From contig QOZQ01000008.1 of assembly GCA_003576695.1 (NCBI GenBank), forward strand, positions 1 through 64,000: DNA of 64,000 bases. The letters are read 5' to 3'. Each line of letters starts with the position of its first letter. Position 1 is the stretch's first letter. The stretch is from Taklimakanibacter lacteus (GTDB taxonomy: Bacteria; Pseudomonadota; Alphaproteobacteria; Rhizobiales; Aestuariivirgaceae). The translations under genes were made by a program, and so were the position numbers. Under the pieces are notes generated by a model, which did not search any database, was not told the DNA's origin, and worked only from the letters and a program-made list of their open reading frames with translations. Below are positions 27,552 through 36,876 of this stretch, piece after piece.

Positions 27552-30446
27552 ATGCGGAGCGTTGTTTTTTTGTTGAGCGCCTTGCTTCTGTGCATCGCCA
27601 CGGAAGCCGGCATCGCCCAGGAAGCCAAGCCCGAGGCTGGAAACGAGCCGCAATTGCGCGTCGAGGCCGGCATGCATACGGCGGTTGCCCGGCATGTGGC
27701 GGTGAGCGCCGATGGCAAGCGCATCGTCAGCGCCTCCTATGACAAGACCATCAGGGTGTGGAGCGTGCCGGACGGCAAGCTCGAGAACGTTTTCCGCGTG
27801 CCGATCGGCGAGGGCTTCGAAGGATCGGTCTTCGCCATCGCCCTCAGTCCCGACGGCAAGACCATCGCCGCCGGCGGCTGGATGAAGAAGCAGTATGTCT
27901 ATCTGATCGACGCCACCAATGGCCAGGTGATCCGCACGCTGGGACCCAACAGCGAAGTCACCATGAATCTCGCCTTCTCGCCAGATGGCGACAGGCTGGC
28001 AGTGACCTTCGGCCGCAATTTCGGCATGCGCTTCTATGATGTGGCAACGGGCGCGCTCGTCACCGAGGACACCGGCTATTCCGATGACACCAACGGCATC
28101 GCCTTCGCCGAGAACGGCACATTCGCCACCGGTTCCTATGACGGTCTTCTGCGCCTCTACGCTCAGGACGGCAGCCTCCTGTCGCAGGTCAAGGCGCCGA
28201 GCGGCAAGAAGGTCTTCTCGGTTTCCTTTGCTGCCGGCACCGACAAGGTGGCCATCGGCTATAGCGATGTGCCGAAGGTCGATATCTTCTCGACCAACAA
28301 TTATGAATGGCTGCCTCAGCCCGATCTCTCCGGTATGGAGAAGGGCGACCTCACGGCTGTTTCCTGGTCGAAGGACGGCGGCACGCTCTATGCCGGCGGC
28401 GCGTTCCGCGACGAGACCGGCTGGTACCGCGTCGTGCGCTGGCGCGACCAGGGCATGGGCCAGCGGTCCTTCATTTACAATTCGGCCGATACGGTGCTCG
28501 ACCTCCAGCCCTTTGGCGCATCGGGCATCGTGGCGGTGGGTGCCCTGCCCCAGATCGCAGTGCTCGACAACAGCCCGAACGACACGCATTCGAAGGAAGC
28601 TCCGCTGATGGAGCTGTTCACGCCCATTGCCGGCATGGGTCGCAACGAAAAAGGCGCGATCTCGGTCAGCGCCGATGGCAGCAAGGTGCGCTTCTCCCTC
28701 GATGTCGGCGGCAAGCGTCCGGTCCTGTTCGACACGACGACGCTCGAGCTGAAGGATGTGACGGGGATCGCTGACGATCTCATGGGCCCCGATATTACCA
28801 GCCGCAAGATCGACAATTGGAATGGCGGGCGCGAAACCAAGGTCGATGACCAGATCCTGGTGGCCGACCCGCATGAGACGAGCTTCAGCGTGGCGCTGTC
28901 GCCAGACAAGCAATATGTGGCGCTGGGCACGGCCTGGTATATCCGCCGCTATGATGCGCAAGCCAAGTTCCTGTGGCGCACCGCAATTCCTGGTGTCGCC
29001 TGGGGCACCAATATCGCGCAGGACGGCAAGGTCATTGTCGCCGCCGTGGGCGACGGAACCATCCGCTGGTTCAGGGCCGAGGACGGCAAGGAACTCCTCG
29101 CCTTGTTCGTCCACAACAAGGACCAGCGCTGGATCCTCTGGACGCCCACCGGCTATTACGCCGCATCGCCGGGCGGCGAGGACCTGATCGGCTGGAATAT
29201 CAACCGTGCGGAAACGATGGCGCCCGACTTCTTCCCGGCATCTCGCTTGCGCAACACCTATTACCGCCCCGACATCGTCCAGAAGGTCCTTGCAACGCTC
29301 GATCCGGAGGAGGCCGTAAAGAGCGCCAATGCCGAAGCCGGACGCCTCGATGAGCAACCGGCATCGGGCGAGCTGACACGTGCCATCCTGCCCGCCGTAG
29401 TAGAACTCGCGATGGACAGCAACGAGATCAAAACCGCCACCTCTCCGATCCAGGTTTCTTACCGCGTCCGTTCGCCGAGCGGCGAGCCGATCGAGGGTAT
29501 CGACATCCTGATCAATGGTCGTCCGCTCGAAGGTCGCGCCGCGATCGCCATCCCCGACGAGGACGAAGTGACGACGCTCGATATTCCGATCCCTTCTCAA
29601 AACGTCGAGATCGGACTCATCGCCAGGACAAAGACGGGAGCCAGCGAGGTCAGAATCGTCAAGGTCCTGTGGGATGGCGCTTTTGCGGAGATGCTGAAGC
29701 CCAAGCTCTATGCCGTCGTGGTCGGCGTCAGCGATTATGCCAATGCCGACTACAAGCTCAAATATGCCGCTCAGGACGCCAAGGATTTCGCCGACGCGCT
29801 GAAGCGCCAGGAAGGCGGCATCTATGGCAAGGTCGACGTGCGCTTGCTGACCGATGTGGACGCCACGCGCGACGACATCGTCGAGGCTCTGGAATGGCTG
29901 GAGGGCGAGGTGACCTCCCGGGATGTCGGCATGGTCTTCATGGCCGGGCACGGCGTCACCGACAACAAGCAGCGCTTCTATTATCTGCCCGTCGATGGCG
30001 AGATGGAGAGGCTGCGCTCCTCCGCCGTCTCGCGCGACGATCTCCTGGCCACCATGAGCGGCCTTGCCGGAAAGGCGATGATGTTCATCGATGCCTGCCA
30101 TTCGGCCGCCAGCACGCGCGGCGAGCAGACGCGCAGCGCCGATGCCGATATCACCCAGATCGTGAACGAGCTGTCGAGCGCCGAGAATGGCGTCGTCATG
30201 TTCGCGTCATCGACTGGCCGTCAACTGTCGATCGAGAACGACACATGGAAGAACGGTGCTTTCACTGAAGCCTTGATCGAGGGCTTCGGCGGCGGGGCCG
30301 ACTATGTGAAGGACGGCAAATTGACAATTGCCGAGCTTGATCTATGGCTGTCGGACCGCGTGAAGCAGCTGACCGACAAACGCCAGTCCCCCGTCGTGCG
30401 CAAGCCCGACACCATTCCCGATTTCCCCATAGCTTTGGTGCGTTGA
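27552..30446 (+). CDS. Secreted WD40 beta-propeller / caspase-like (peptidase C14) fusion protein
   Basis: 964 aa. A signal peptide (VVFLLSALLLCIATEAGIAQ) is followed by a WD40-type propeller (residues about 45-560; e.g. GKRIVSASYDKTIRVWSVPD, FSPDGDRLAVTFGR, GDGTIRWFRAEDGKELL) ending in ILWTPTGYYAASPGGEDLIG. A linker with a beta-sandwich-like segment follows, then a caspase domain from about residue 717 (KLYAVVVGVSDYANA). The catalytic His is at 800 in VFMAGHGV and the catalytic Cys at 849 in FIDACHSA. This architecture is known among bacterial orthocaspases, which cut after basic residues. Predicted periplasmic or extracellular. First gene of a plus-strand run with 4-6 bp spacings. Confidence 0.9.
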   Translation: MRSVVFLLSALLLCIATEAGIAQEAKPEAGNEPQLRVEAGMHTAVARHVAVSADGKRIVSASYDKTIRVWSVPDGKLENVFRVPIGEGFEGSVFAIALSPDGKTIAAGGWMKKQYVYLIDATNGQVIRTLGPNSEVTMNLAFSPDGDRLAVTFGRNFGMRFYDVATGALVTEDTGYSDDTNGIAFAENGTFATGSYDGLLRLYAQDGSLLSQVKAPSGKKVFSVSFAAGTDKVAIGYSDVPKVDIFSTNNYEWLPQPDLSGMEKGDLTAVSWSKDGGTLYAGGAFRDETGWYRVVRWRDQGMGQRSFIYNSADTVLDLQPFGASGIVAVGALPQIAVLDNSPNDTHSKEAPLMELFTPIAGMGRNEKGAISVSADGSKVRFSLDVGGKRPVLFDTTTLELKDVTGIADDLMGPDITSRKIDNWNGGRETKVDDQILVADPHETSFSVALSPDKQYVALGTAWYIRRYDAQAKFLWRTAIPGVAWGTNIAQDGKVIVAAVGDGTIRWFRAEDGKELLALFVHNKDQRWILWTPTGYYAASPGGEDLIGWNINRAETMAPDFFPASRLRNTYYRPDIVQKVLATLDPEEAVKSANAEAGRLDEQPASGELTRAILPAVVELAMDSNEIKTATSPIQVSYRVRSPSGEPIEGIDILINGRPLEGRAAIAIPDEDEVTTLDIPIPSQNVEIGLIARTKTGASEVRIVKVLWDGAFAEMLKPKLYAVVVGVSDYANADYKLKYAAQDAKDFADALKRQEGGIYGKVDVRLLTDVDATRDDIVEALEWLEGEVTSRDVGMVFMAGHGVTDNKQRFYYLPVDGEMERLRSSAVSRDDLLATMSGLAGKAMMFIDACHSAASTRGEQTRSADADITQIVNELSSAENGVVMFASSTGRQLSIENDTWKNGAFTEALIEGFGGGADYVKDGKLTIAELDLWLSDRVKQLTDKRQSPVVRKPDTIPDFPIALVR

Positions 30447-30450
30447 TCCC

Positions 30451-32694
30451 ATGATGAAGAAGTATCTGCTGGCCGGCACGGCAAGTGCCCTCCTCGCTCT
30501 CGCTGCAGCTCAATCGGCAGCTGAAGCGAAGACCCGCATGCTGCTGATCGGCTCCGCCGACTACAACGAAGCCTCCGGCATCCGCGACCTGCTGGGCCCT
30601 CGCAACGACGTGTCGATCATGTGGCGCCTGTTCAAATCGCGCGGTGTCGATCCCAGGGACATCACCGTGCTGAGCGACGGCGTGCCGGAGGGAGCCGACT
30701 ATCCGGTCCTCAATGGCGCCGCCACCATCGCCAATATCAGGACGGCCTTCGACAAGATCGTCGCGGAGACCGGGCCGGAAGACGATTTCGTCTTCTATTA
30801 TTCGGGTCACGGCACCCGCCAGCCCGACAATGACCCGGCCGCCGAGATCGAGCCGGAGGCCGATGGCTATGACCAGGTCCTCCTGCCGACGGATACCGGC
30901 CCCTATGACCCGACCGGGGGCAGCATCCAGAACGCGCTGGTCGATGACGAGCTCGGCCAGAAGCTCGATGCCATCCGGGCCAAGGGCACTTTCGTCTGGG
31001 CGATCATCGATTCATGCCATTCGGGCACTGTGACGCGCGGCGACAGCGTGACCCGCTCGATCGATCCCGCCGCTCTCGGCGTGCCTGAGAAGAGTGAAGC
31101 GGCCGATGCCGGCGCCACGCGCGGCGGCAGCCGCAAGGGCGCCATCGTCACGAAGAACGAGAATGATCTCGTCGGCTTCTATGCGGTCGATGCCTTCGAC
31201 GAGGCGATCGAGCGTCCCTTCACCGGCTACAACCTGCCGATGGTCGGCGACGGCAAGACGCAGCGCATGGGCGTCTTCACCAACGCACTGCATCATGCCC
31301 TGACCCAGGGCACGGCCCAGACCTTTGCCGACCTGGCGCGCGAGATCTCGGCCGATCTGCAGACCGACCGTTCCGGCGGACGCGTGCCGCAGCCCGTCTT
31401 CGACGGCGTGCTCGACCGGCCCATCCCCGGGGCGAATGCCAAGGGCCCCCGGCTCATCACCTCCATCGTGGCAGACGAGGCCATCGCCATCCCGCAGGGC
31501 GTCCTGCACGGCTTCGAGCAAGGCTCGCGCGTGGCGCTCTATGCGCCGGGCAAGAGCGATGCGGCGATCGGCAAGGCCGAGATCGTGAGCGCCGAAGCGG
31601 CCTCGAGTCAGGCCGGCAACATCATCTGGGAACCGGGTGCCGACAAGATCGCGAAGGGGCCGATCGCCGTGCGCCTGACCGAGCAGGCCGTGAGCTTCCG
31701 TTTCGCTGTGTCGCCGCCGCCCAAGGAGGATCTCGCCGATGCGACGCAGGCTGACGAAATAAGCAAGGCCGTCGACATGGCCTTCGGAACGGAGTCGGGG
31801 TCCGCCGATATCGGCATTGCCCTGGGCGAGGCCGGCAATCCCGATGGCGATGTCCTGCTCCGGGCGCAGAATGGCCGGCTGTGGATCATGCGTCCCGACC
31901 GCCCGCTCGACATGAAGGCCGGCAGCTTCGGCGAGACGCCCAGCATCGAGATCGGCGGCGATCCCAAGGCGCTTGCCGAGAAGATGAAGGAGGCCGTGTG
32001 GTCGCTGTCGCGCGCCGAGAAGCTGATCCGCTTTGCCTCCTCGGTCGGCTCGTCCGCGGACGAGAACGCCGATCGGCCCGAGATCACCGCCACCATTCAG
32101 CGCAAGGGTGACAAGAGCGCCGATCCCTCGACCGCCTGCGCCAAGCCCAACAAGACGGACCCGGAGAAGCCGCTCGCCGCCTTCTCGCCGCAAGGCGTGG
32201 GCAATTGCGACACCGTGCGCTTCAAGATCACCAATGAGACCGACCGGACCTATTATATCGCCGCCTTCTATGTGGATGCGCTGGGCGGGGTGCAGACCAT
32301 GTCGAGCCAGGACAAGGCGCGTGGATGCGTGCGGACCCTCTATTCCGGCTCGGGCGAGGTCACCTACACGATCCAGATCAACACCTGGGACGCCAAGGCC
32401 AAGCGCCCGGCAGCGGTCGGCACCGAGAATGCGGTGATCCTCGCCATTCCGCAGGATGCCTCCAAGATCGCGCCCAGCATGTGCTCGCTGATCCAGCCGA
32501 CCTTGTCGGCCATGCAGCAGACGCGAAGTGTCGAGGAGAAGTCCGCCACCCGCGGCACCGGTCAGGGCAAGGCCCTCAAGAACCTCTTGGGCGGCATCAC
32601 GGGCTCCGCCACCCGGGCGGCCACCATGGAGGAAGATGAAAGCGGCGGACCGGTGATGAGCTCGAGCCTGTTCACTTTCGATGTGAGACCGTAA
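30451..32694 (+). CDS. Second secreted caspase-like protein with a DUF4384-like C-terminal domain
   Basis: 747 aa starting 4 bp after the WD40-caspase stop, so probably translationally coupled. Signal peptide KYLLAGTASALLALAAAQSA with cleavage near AEA-K. The caspase domain begins immediately (TRMLLIGSADYNEASGIRDL), with His120 in FYYSGHGTR and Cys189 in AIIDSCHSG. The middle (about 330-560) is an unrecognised region. The C-terminal domain from about 585 (RFKITNETDRTYYIAAFYVD) resembles DUF4384, often found behind caspases. Both catalytic residues are present, so activity is plausible. Its domain order differs from that of the first caspase. Confidence 0.88.
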   Translation: MMKKYLLAGTASALLALAAAQSAAEAKTRMLLIGSADYNEASGIRDLLGPRNDVSIMWRLFKSRGVDPRDITVLSDGVPEGADYPVLNGAATIANIRTAFDKIVAETGPEDDFVFYYSGHGTRQPDNDPAAEIEPEADGYDQVLLPTDTGPYDPTGGSIQNALVDDELGQKLDAIRAKGTFVWAIIDSCHSGTVTRGDSVTRSIDPAALGVPEKSEAADAGATRGGSRKGAIVTKNENDLVGFYAVDAFDEAIERPFTGYNLPMVGDGKTQRMGVFTNALHHALTQGTAQTFADLAREISADLQTDRSGGRVPQPVFDGVLDRPIPGANAKGPRLITSIVADEAIAIPQGVLHGFEQGSRVALYAPGKSDAAIGKAEIVSAEAASSQAGNIIWEPGADKIAKGPIAVRLTEQAVSFRFAVSPPPKEDLADATQADEISKAVDMAFGTESGSADIGIALGEAGNPDGDVLLRAQNGRLWIMRPDRPLDMKAGSFGETPSIEIGGDPKALAEKMKEAVWSLSRAEKLIRFASSVGSSADENADRPEITATIQRKGDKSADPSTACAKPNKTDPEKPLAAFSPQGVGNCDTVRFKITNETDRTYYIAAFYVDALGGVQTMSSQDKARGCVRTLYSGSGEVTYTIQINTWDAKAKRPAAVGTENAVILAIPQDASKIAPSMCSLIQPTLSAMQQTRSVEEKSATRGTGQGKALKNLLGGITGSATRAATMEEDESGGPVMSSSLFTFDVRP

Positions 32695-32700
32695 GGCCAT

Positions 32701-33600
32701 ATGACGCCAGGCATCCTTCGCCAGATCAAGACGCGCTACAAGACGTGGGATCGCGGCAAGGGCAAGACCGGCCAACTCTTCGTCGACTTGATGTCCGACG
32801 ACGCCACCTTCCGTTCGATCGGAGGCGGCGTGGAAGCGATGGCGTTCACCCGCTCCTACCGCACCAGGAAGGAAATCAGCGCCTATTTCGAGGGGCTGAT
32901 ACGCGACTGGCAGATGATCTTCTTCAATGTCCGCCTGTTCCTGGTGCAGGGTGACACGATCGCCATCGTCTGCGAATGCGCCTGGAAGCAACGGCACACC
33001 GGCAAGACCGTCCACTCGCCCAAGCTCGATATCATCCGCGTGAAGGACGGCAAGATGTGTGATTTCTTCGAGTATTTCGACACGCATCAGGCCTTCGCCG
33101 CCTGCGTGCCGGGCGGCGATGTGACCGCGCGCAAGCCGAGGCCGCTCTATAAATGGGGCGGCTCGCGCACCGTGTCGGGCGTGACATCGGCCACGACGGC
33201 CAATGTGAAGACGCTCAAGAAGCTCTATGCCCAATGGAACAAAACCAAGGGCGGGACGGCCGACTCCTATGTCCACGTCCTCGCCCCTAATGTCCTGTGG
33301 GGCTCGCTCACCGGCGGCGCCGATCCGGTTACCTTCACCAGGACGCGCCTCAGCCGGGAAGAGGTCGCGGATTATTTCCGTGAGCTCGATCAGGCCTTTC
33401 GGATGAACTACTACAAGGTGACGGATTATATCGCTGCCGGCCCGTTCGTGCTCGTCCTGGCCGATGTCTCTTTCACCAGCCGCAAGACCGGCAAGACCTT
33501 CCGCTCGCCCAAGGCCGATCTCTGGCGCTTCGCCCGCGGCAAAGCCACCGAGTTCTACGAATATTACGACACCGCGCAGGCGATCGCCGCCGCCAGCTAG
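32701..33600 (+). CDS. Tandem NTF2-like (SnoaL-type) protein, copy 1
   Basis: 299 aa made of two related NTF2-like domains. The first contains WDRGKGKTGQLFVDLMSDDA, KEISAYFEGLIRDWQMIFFN and GKTVHSPKLDIIRVKDGK. The second contains WNKTKGGTADSYVHVLAPNV, EEVADYFRELDQAFRMNYYK and GKTFRSPKADLWRFARGKAT. Each ends with a FFEYFDTHQA / FYEYYDTAQA motif. It has no signal peptide, unlike its neighbours, so it is probably cytoplasmic. It starts 6 bp after the second caspase stop and is likely co-transcribed. Ligand or enzymatic role unknown. Confidence 0.85.
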   Translation: MTPGILRQIKTRYKTWDRGKGKTGQLFVDLMSDDATFRSIGGGVEAMAFTRSYRTRKEISAYFEGLIRDWQMIFFNVRLFLVQGDTIAIVCECAWKQRHTGKTVHSPKLDIIRVKDGKMCDFFEYFDTHQAFAACVPGGDVTARKPRPLYKWGGSRTVSGVTSATTANVKTLKKLYAQWNKTKGGTADSYVHVLAPNVLWGSLTGGADPVTFTRTRLSREEVADYFRELDQAFRMNYYKVTDYIAAGPFVLVLADVSFTSRKTGKTFRSPKADLWRFARGKATEFYEYYDTAQAIAAAS

Positions 33601-33665
33601 CGGCATCGGATGACCTGACGGCATTTTTGTTGTAGGATGACACCACTTCACGAGGGGAGAGTGTC

Positions 33666-34568
33666 ATGCCGGCAAATATCGTGAATCAGGTCAGATCGCA
33701 TTATCGCGCATGGGATCGCGGCAAGGGAACGACAAGCGAGCGCTTCATCCAGATGATGGCCGACGATGGCACTTTCCGCTCGATCGGTGCCGGTGCGCAG
33801 CCCATGCTGTTCACCCGCGATCACAGCACCAAGGACAAGGTCCGTGCCTATTTCGATGGTCTCGCCAGGGACTGGGAGATGATCTTCTACAATGTCCACA
33901 TGTTCCTGGTGCAAGGCGCGACGATCGCGGTCATATGCGAATGCGCCTGGAGGCAGAAGCACACCGGCAAGGTCGTCCACACGCCCAAGCTCGACATCAT
34001 CCGCCTCAAGCGCGGCAAGATCGCCGATTTCTTCGAGTTCTTCGACAACCACCAGGCCTATGCAGCCTGCAGCCCGGAAGGTGTGTGCACCGTTCCCCAG
34101 AAGCCGAAGCCCCTGTTCAAATCGGGCGCCTCGCGCACCGCAACCGGGATGACGGCGGCGGCAAAGGCCAATGTGAAGGCGCTCAGGAAGCTCTATGACC
34201 AATGGGACAAGACCAAGGGCGGAAGTGCCGAGGCGATCATGGAGATCCTCGCTCCCAATGTCCTTTGGGGCTCCTTGACGGAAGGCGCCGATCCGGTGGC
34301 CTTTTCCAGGCGGCGCAAGAGCCGCGTCGAAGTCGGCGAATATTTTCGCGGGCTGGAACAGGTTTTCCGGATGGAGGGCTACAAGGTCAAGGAATATATC
34401 GCCGGCGGTCCCTATATCCTGGTGCTGTCCGATGTCAGCTTCACCAACAAGGCGACCGGCAAGACTTTCCACTCGCCCAAGGCCGATCTCTGGCGTTTCA
34501 ACCGCGGCAAGGCTACCGAATTCTATGAGTATTTCGATACCGCCGCCGTGATGGCGTCCGTGGCCTGA
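33666..34568 (+). CDS. Tandem NTF2-like (SnoaL-type) protein, copy 2
   Basis: 300 aa, a close paralogue of the gene at 32701-33600 with the same two-domain layout (WDRGKGTTSERFIQMMADDG; WDKTKGGSAEAIMEILAPNV; FFEFFDNHQA; FYEYFDTAAV). A good ribosome binding site (GAGGGGAGAG) lies before the ATG at 33666, and 65 bp separate it from copy 1. It is convergent with the secreted protein ending at 34582 (13 bp apart). No signal peptide. It must come from a recent tandem duplication on top of an older internal one. Confidence 0.85.
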   Translation: MPANIVNQVRSHYRAWDRGKGTTSERFIQMMADDGTFRSIGAGAQPMLFTRDHSTKDKVRAYFDGLARDWEMIFYNVHMFLVQGATIAVICECAWRQKHTGKVVHTPKLDIIRLKRGKIADFFEFFDNHQAYAACSPEGVCTVPQKPKPLFKSGASRTATGMTAAAKANVKALRKLYDQWDKTKGGSAEAIMEILAPNVLWGSLTEGADPVAFSRRRKSRVEVGEYFRGLEQVFRMEGYKVKEYIAGGPYILVLSDVSFTNKATGKTFHSPKADLWRFNRGKATEFYEYFDTAAVMASVA

Positions 34569-34581
34569 TCACGGACACCAC

Positions 34582-35430
34582 TCACTTCGGCAGCCAGCCT
34601 TGCTCCAGGGCCGCGATCAGCTCCATCGTCGTCTTGTCCTGCGGCAGCGCCCGCAGCCGGCGAAGCGCCTCCATCCGCCATGCTCCGTTTTCACGCCCGG
34701 CAAGCCAGACGGCGGCGATCGTGCCATTGCTGTCGCGCGCTTTGACCTCGTCCGGCACTTTCGGCGCCGCCTTGCGCAGCTCGAAGGCGACACGCAGCTT
34801 CTTCTTGCGCGCATCTGTGACGGTCACCGCGAATTTGCGGCCGGCGATCCTGGCCAGCGGGATCTCGATGTCGCGCGCCTCTTGCCGGGCAGCCTCACCG
34901 CCCTGCCCCTGATCGATCCGCACCGAGAACGGCGCCTCGCCGCCCAGCCAGGCCAGATGCAAGGCCCCACCGTCACGCAGCACATAGTTGCGGCCGCGCA
35001 CCGCCGCCGGCGCCTTGATCTCATCGCCTCCCTTCGACACGAGGACGGAAAAGCCATTATCGTCGCTGTCGCCCGCCAGGATGGCGGCGATCTGCTCGAT
35101 GATGCTGAAGCCGTCATCGCCGCTCGTCATTTCTCCGGTGATGTCCTTGCGCATGAGCTTGCCGGAGACGACCAGATTGCCTTCCCGGGCGAGGCTCAGC
35201 GTGATCCGGCTCGCCTCTTCGCGGATGAAGACGGCGTCATCGTCATAAAGCGGCATCAGGAGCTTGGGTGCGAGCTCGGTTCCGTTGCGCACCACGACGG
35301 TTCCCTTGTCGGCATCGGCGCCCTTCAGCTCATAGGCCATGATATAGCCGGCCGGGCGCGCATCCTCGGCGATGGCGAAACCTGCCGACAGGTTCAGGAC
35401 GGCGAGGAAGAGCAGGACGCGCAGCAGCAC
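34582..35430 (-). CDS. Secreted FecR-like partner of the CHASE2 protein
   Basis: About 282 aa. A GTG at 35430 is preferred because GAGGAG lies seven bases upstream; a TTG overlapping the CHASE2 stop is the alternative. The N-terminus is a signal peptide (LLFLAVLNLSAGFAIAEDA). The mature part has a beta-rich segment (GTVVVRNGTELAPKLLMPLY and FIREEASRITLSLAREGN) like the FecR/LPXTG-type domain that often accompanies CHASE2 proteins. An Ig-like part (ARIAGRKFAVTVTDARKKKL) and a C-terminal helix follow. It directly follows the CHASE2 gene. Predicted periplasmic; FecR assignment is weak. Confidence 0.65.
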   Translation of the reverse strand: MLLRVLLFLAVLNLSAGFAIAEDARPAGYIMAYELKGADADKGTVVVRNGTELAPKLLMPLYDDDAVFIREEASRITLSLAREGNLVVSGKLMRKDITGEMTSGDDGFSIIEQIAAILAGDSDDNGFSVLVSKGGDEIKAPAAVRGRNYVLRDGGALHLAWLGGEAPFSVRIDQGQGGEAARQEARDIEIPLARIAGRKFAVTVTDARKKKLRVAFELRKAAPKVPDEVKARDSNGTIAAVWLAGRENGAWRMEALRRLRALPQDKTTMELIAALEQGWLPK

Positions 35431-35441
35431 GATGATACTCC

Positions 35442-36818
35442 TCAATGCGGTTTGAGTATGGAGCGCCAGCCTTTGCCGTGGCTCCAGTCATAGATGACGC
35501 CCGCCGACGAATCGATGAACTTGTGCAGGACGAACAGCGTGATGGTCACCGCGATGATGCGGATGGCGGCGTCGAACCCGAACATGCGCGACAGGATCAG
35601 CGCCGCCGCCACCGTGGCGACGCCCGCAAAGAGTGCGGCCGGCGCCAGCTGGAACTTGTAAGAGAAGAAAGCCAGCAGCCCGAATATGCCGATGGCGATC
35701 AGAAGCTCGGTAAGAGGCGATGCCTCCGGCATGTCGGCCATGGCCGAGGCGGCGGCAATGGAATTGGCGAGAATGACGGTACCGGGCTGCGAACCGAGCG
35801 GCGTCGCATAGATGTCGTGCGAATTGCCATGGGTGACGCCGATCACCACGATGCGGTCCTTGAAGGCCTCCGGATGGATTTCGCCAGTGGCGCTGGCCTG
35901 CGTCCCATCGAAGCCGACCAATGCCGACGCCGATATCTGCTTGAACACGGGAACCTGGGCCCCCTTGTAGGCGACCGTCTTCGCGGTCGCCTCGTCGGTC
36001 TCGGCGTTGAACATATACTGGATGGCCACGTCCGAAGAGGCGCGATGCGGCCACAGCGCCGGCTGGGCGTCGAGGCGCTTGCAGCGCCGGTCCACTTGCG
36101 CCGCGAGGAACTTGCCGAGATCGGCCGAGCGATCGCCTTGCGCATCGAAACGCGCCGCCACCACGAGCGCCGGCGAGGGATAGCTGACCCCTTCCGCTCC
36201 CTCGCAGATGGTCTGCCACAGCCGGAGCCGGCGCACGATGCGATCGGCCGACAGCGGCGTCAGGACGCTCACCCAGATGGCCTTTCCGGATTGAGCGAAG
36301 GCGCCGTCATAAGGTGTCGGGTTGGCGGCCGCCGGTCCTGGCCCGGCCTGGTCCTCACTCACGCCGCCGGCGCGGAAGCTGCGCACGAACATCAAGGGCA
36401 GCGTGGTCACGGTGGAGTTGGAGATCGCCTGGACGAGTTGCGGATCGGCCATCGTCGCCGTGTTCTCCGATGCCAGATCGATATCGACGACGATGCCGGT
36501 TGCCCCGCCCGCTTCGGCAGTACGGATGAGCTGCGCCAGGGCGGCGTGAGGCGTGATCGGCGGATTTCCCCATCGCAGCATGGTTTCGTCGTCGATCTTG
36601 ATCAGGGTGACCGGCACCGAGTTCTCCGCCGCCCCCGAAAGGGCCGCCGATATCTCGATGATGCGATCGGTTTCGGTGAGACTCTTATAGGCTGCGGTAA
36701 TGCTCTTGCCGCCGCCCAGCAAGATGAGCACCGCCACGAGAACCGCCGTGATGATCGCCCAGATCCACCGCGGCCAGCTCCCCGGGCTCCATGGCGTCAT
36801 CCGTCGGCGGGTGACCAT
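35442..36818 (-). CDS. CHASE2-domain membrane sensor without an output domain
   Basis: 458 aa. One transmembrane segment (WIWAIITAVLVAVLILLGGG) is followed by an extracytoplasmic CHASE2 domain (about 40-360) with VPVTLIKIDDETMLRWGNPP, GATGIVVDIDLASENTA and DRIVVIGVTHGNSHDIYATP. Three C-terminal transmembrane helices (LLIAIGIFGLLAFFSYKF, ALFAGVATVAAALILSRM, IIAVTITLFVLHKFID) follow. In other proteins the last helix leads to a cyclase, kinase or GGDEF domain; here the protein ends about 20 residues later. The start at 36818 has GAGGA six bases upstream. Downstream lies its secreted partner. Confidence 0.88.
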   Translation of the reverse strand: MVTRRRMTPWSPGSWPRWIWAIITAVLVAVLILLGGGKSITAAYKSLTETDRIIEISAALSGAAENSVPVTLIKIDDETMLRWGNPPITPHAALAQLIRTAEAGGATGIVVDIDLASENTATMADPQLVQAISNSTVTTLPLMFVRSFRAGGVSEDQAGPGPAAANPTPYDGAFAQSGKAIWVSVLTPLSADRIVRRLRLWQTICEGAEGVSYPSPALVVAARFDAQGDRSADLGKFLAAQVDRRCKRLDAQPALWPHRASSDVAIQYMFNAETDEATAKTVAYKGAQVPVFKQISASALVGFDGTQASATGEIHPEAFKDRIVVIGVTHGNSHDIYATPLGSQPGTVILANSIAAASAMADMPEASPLTELLIAIGIFGLLAFFSYKFQLAPAALFAGVATVAAALILSRMFGFDAAIRIIAVTITLFVLHKFIDSSAGVIYDWSHGKGWRSILKPH

Positions 36819-36876
36819 TTGCCATCCTCAACTGCAAGCCAGACCAGCCGAATGAAAAGCCGGCCGATCATCAAAT

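Noticed and set aside
27513..30101. Long open frame (862 codons) on the minus strand opposite the WD40-caspase gene
   Set aside because: Same complementary-frame effect. The plus-strand product has a signal peptide, WD40 repeats and a caspase dyad; the minus-strand product has none.
31012..33651. Long open frame (879 codons) on the minus strand across the second caspase and the first NTF2 gene
   Set aside because: It crosses two well-supported genes and has no domain or ribosome binding site. It is a shadow.
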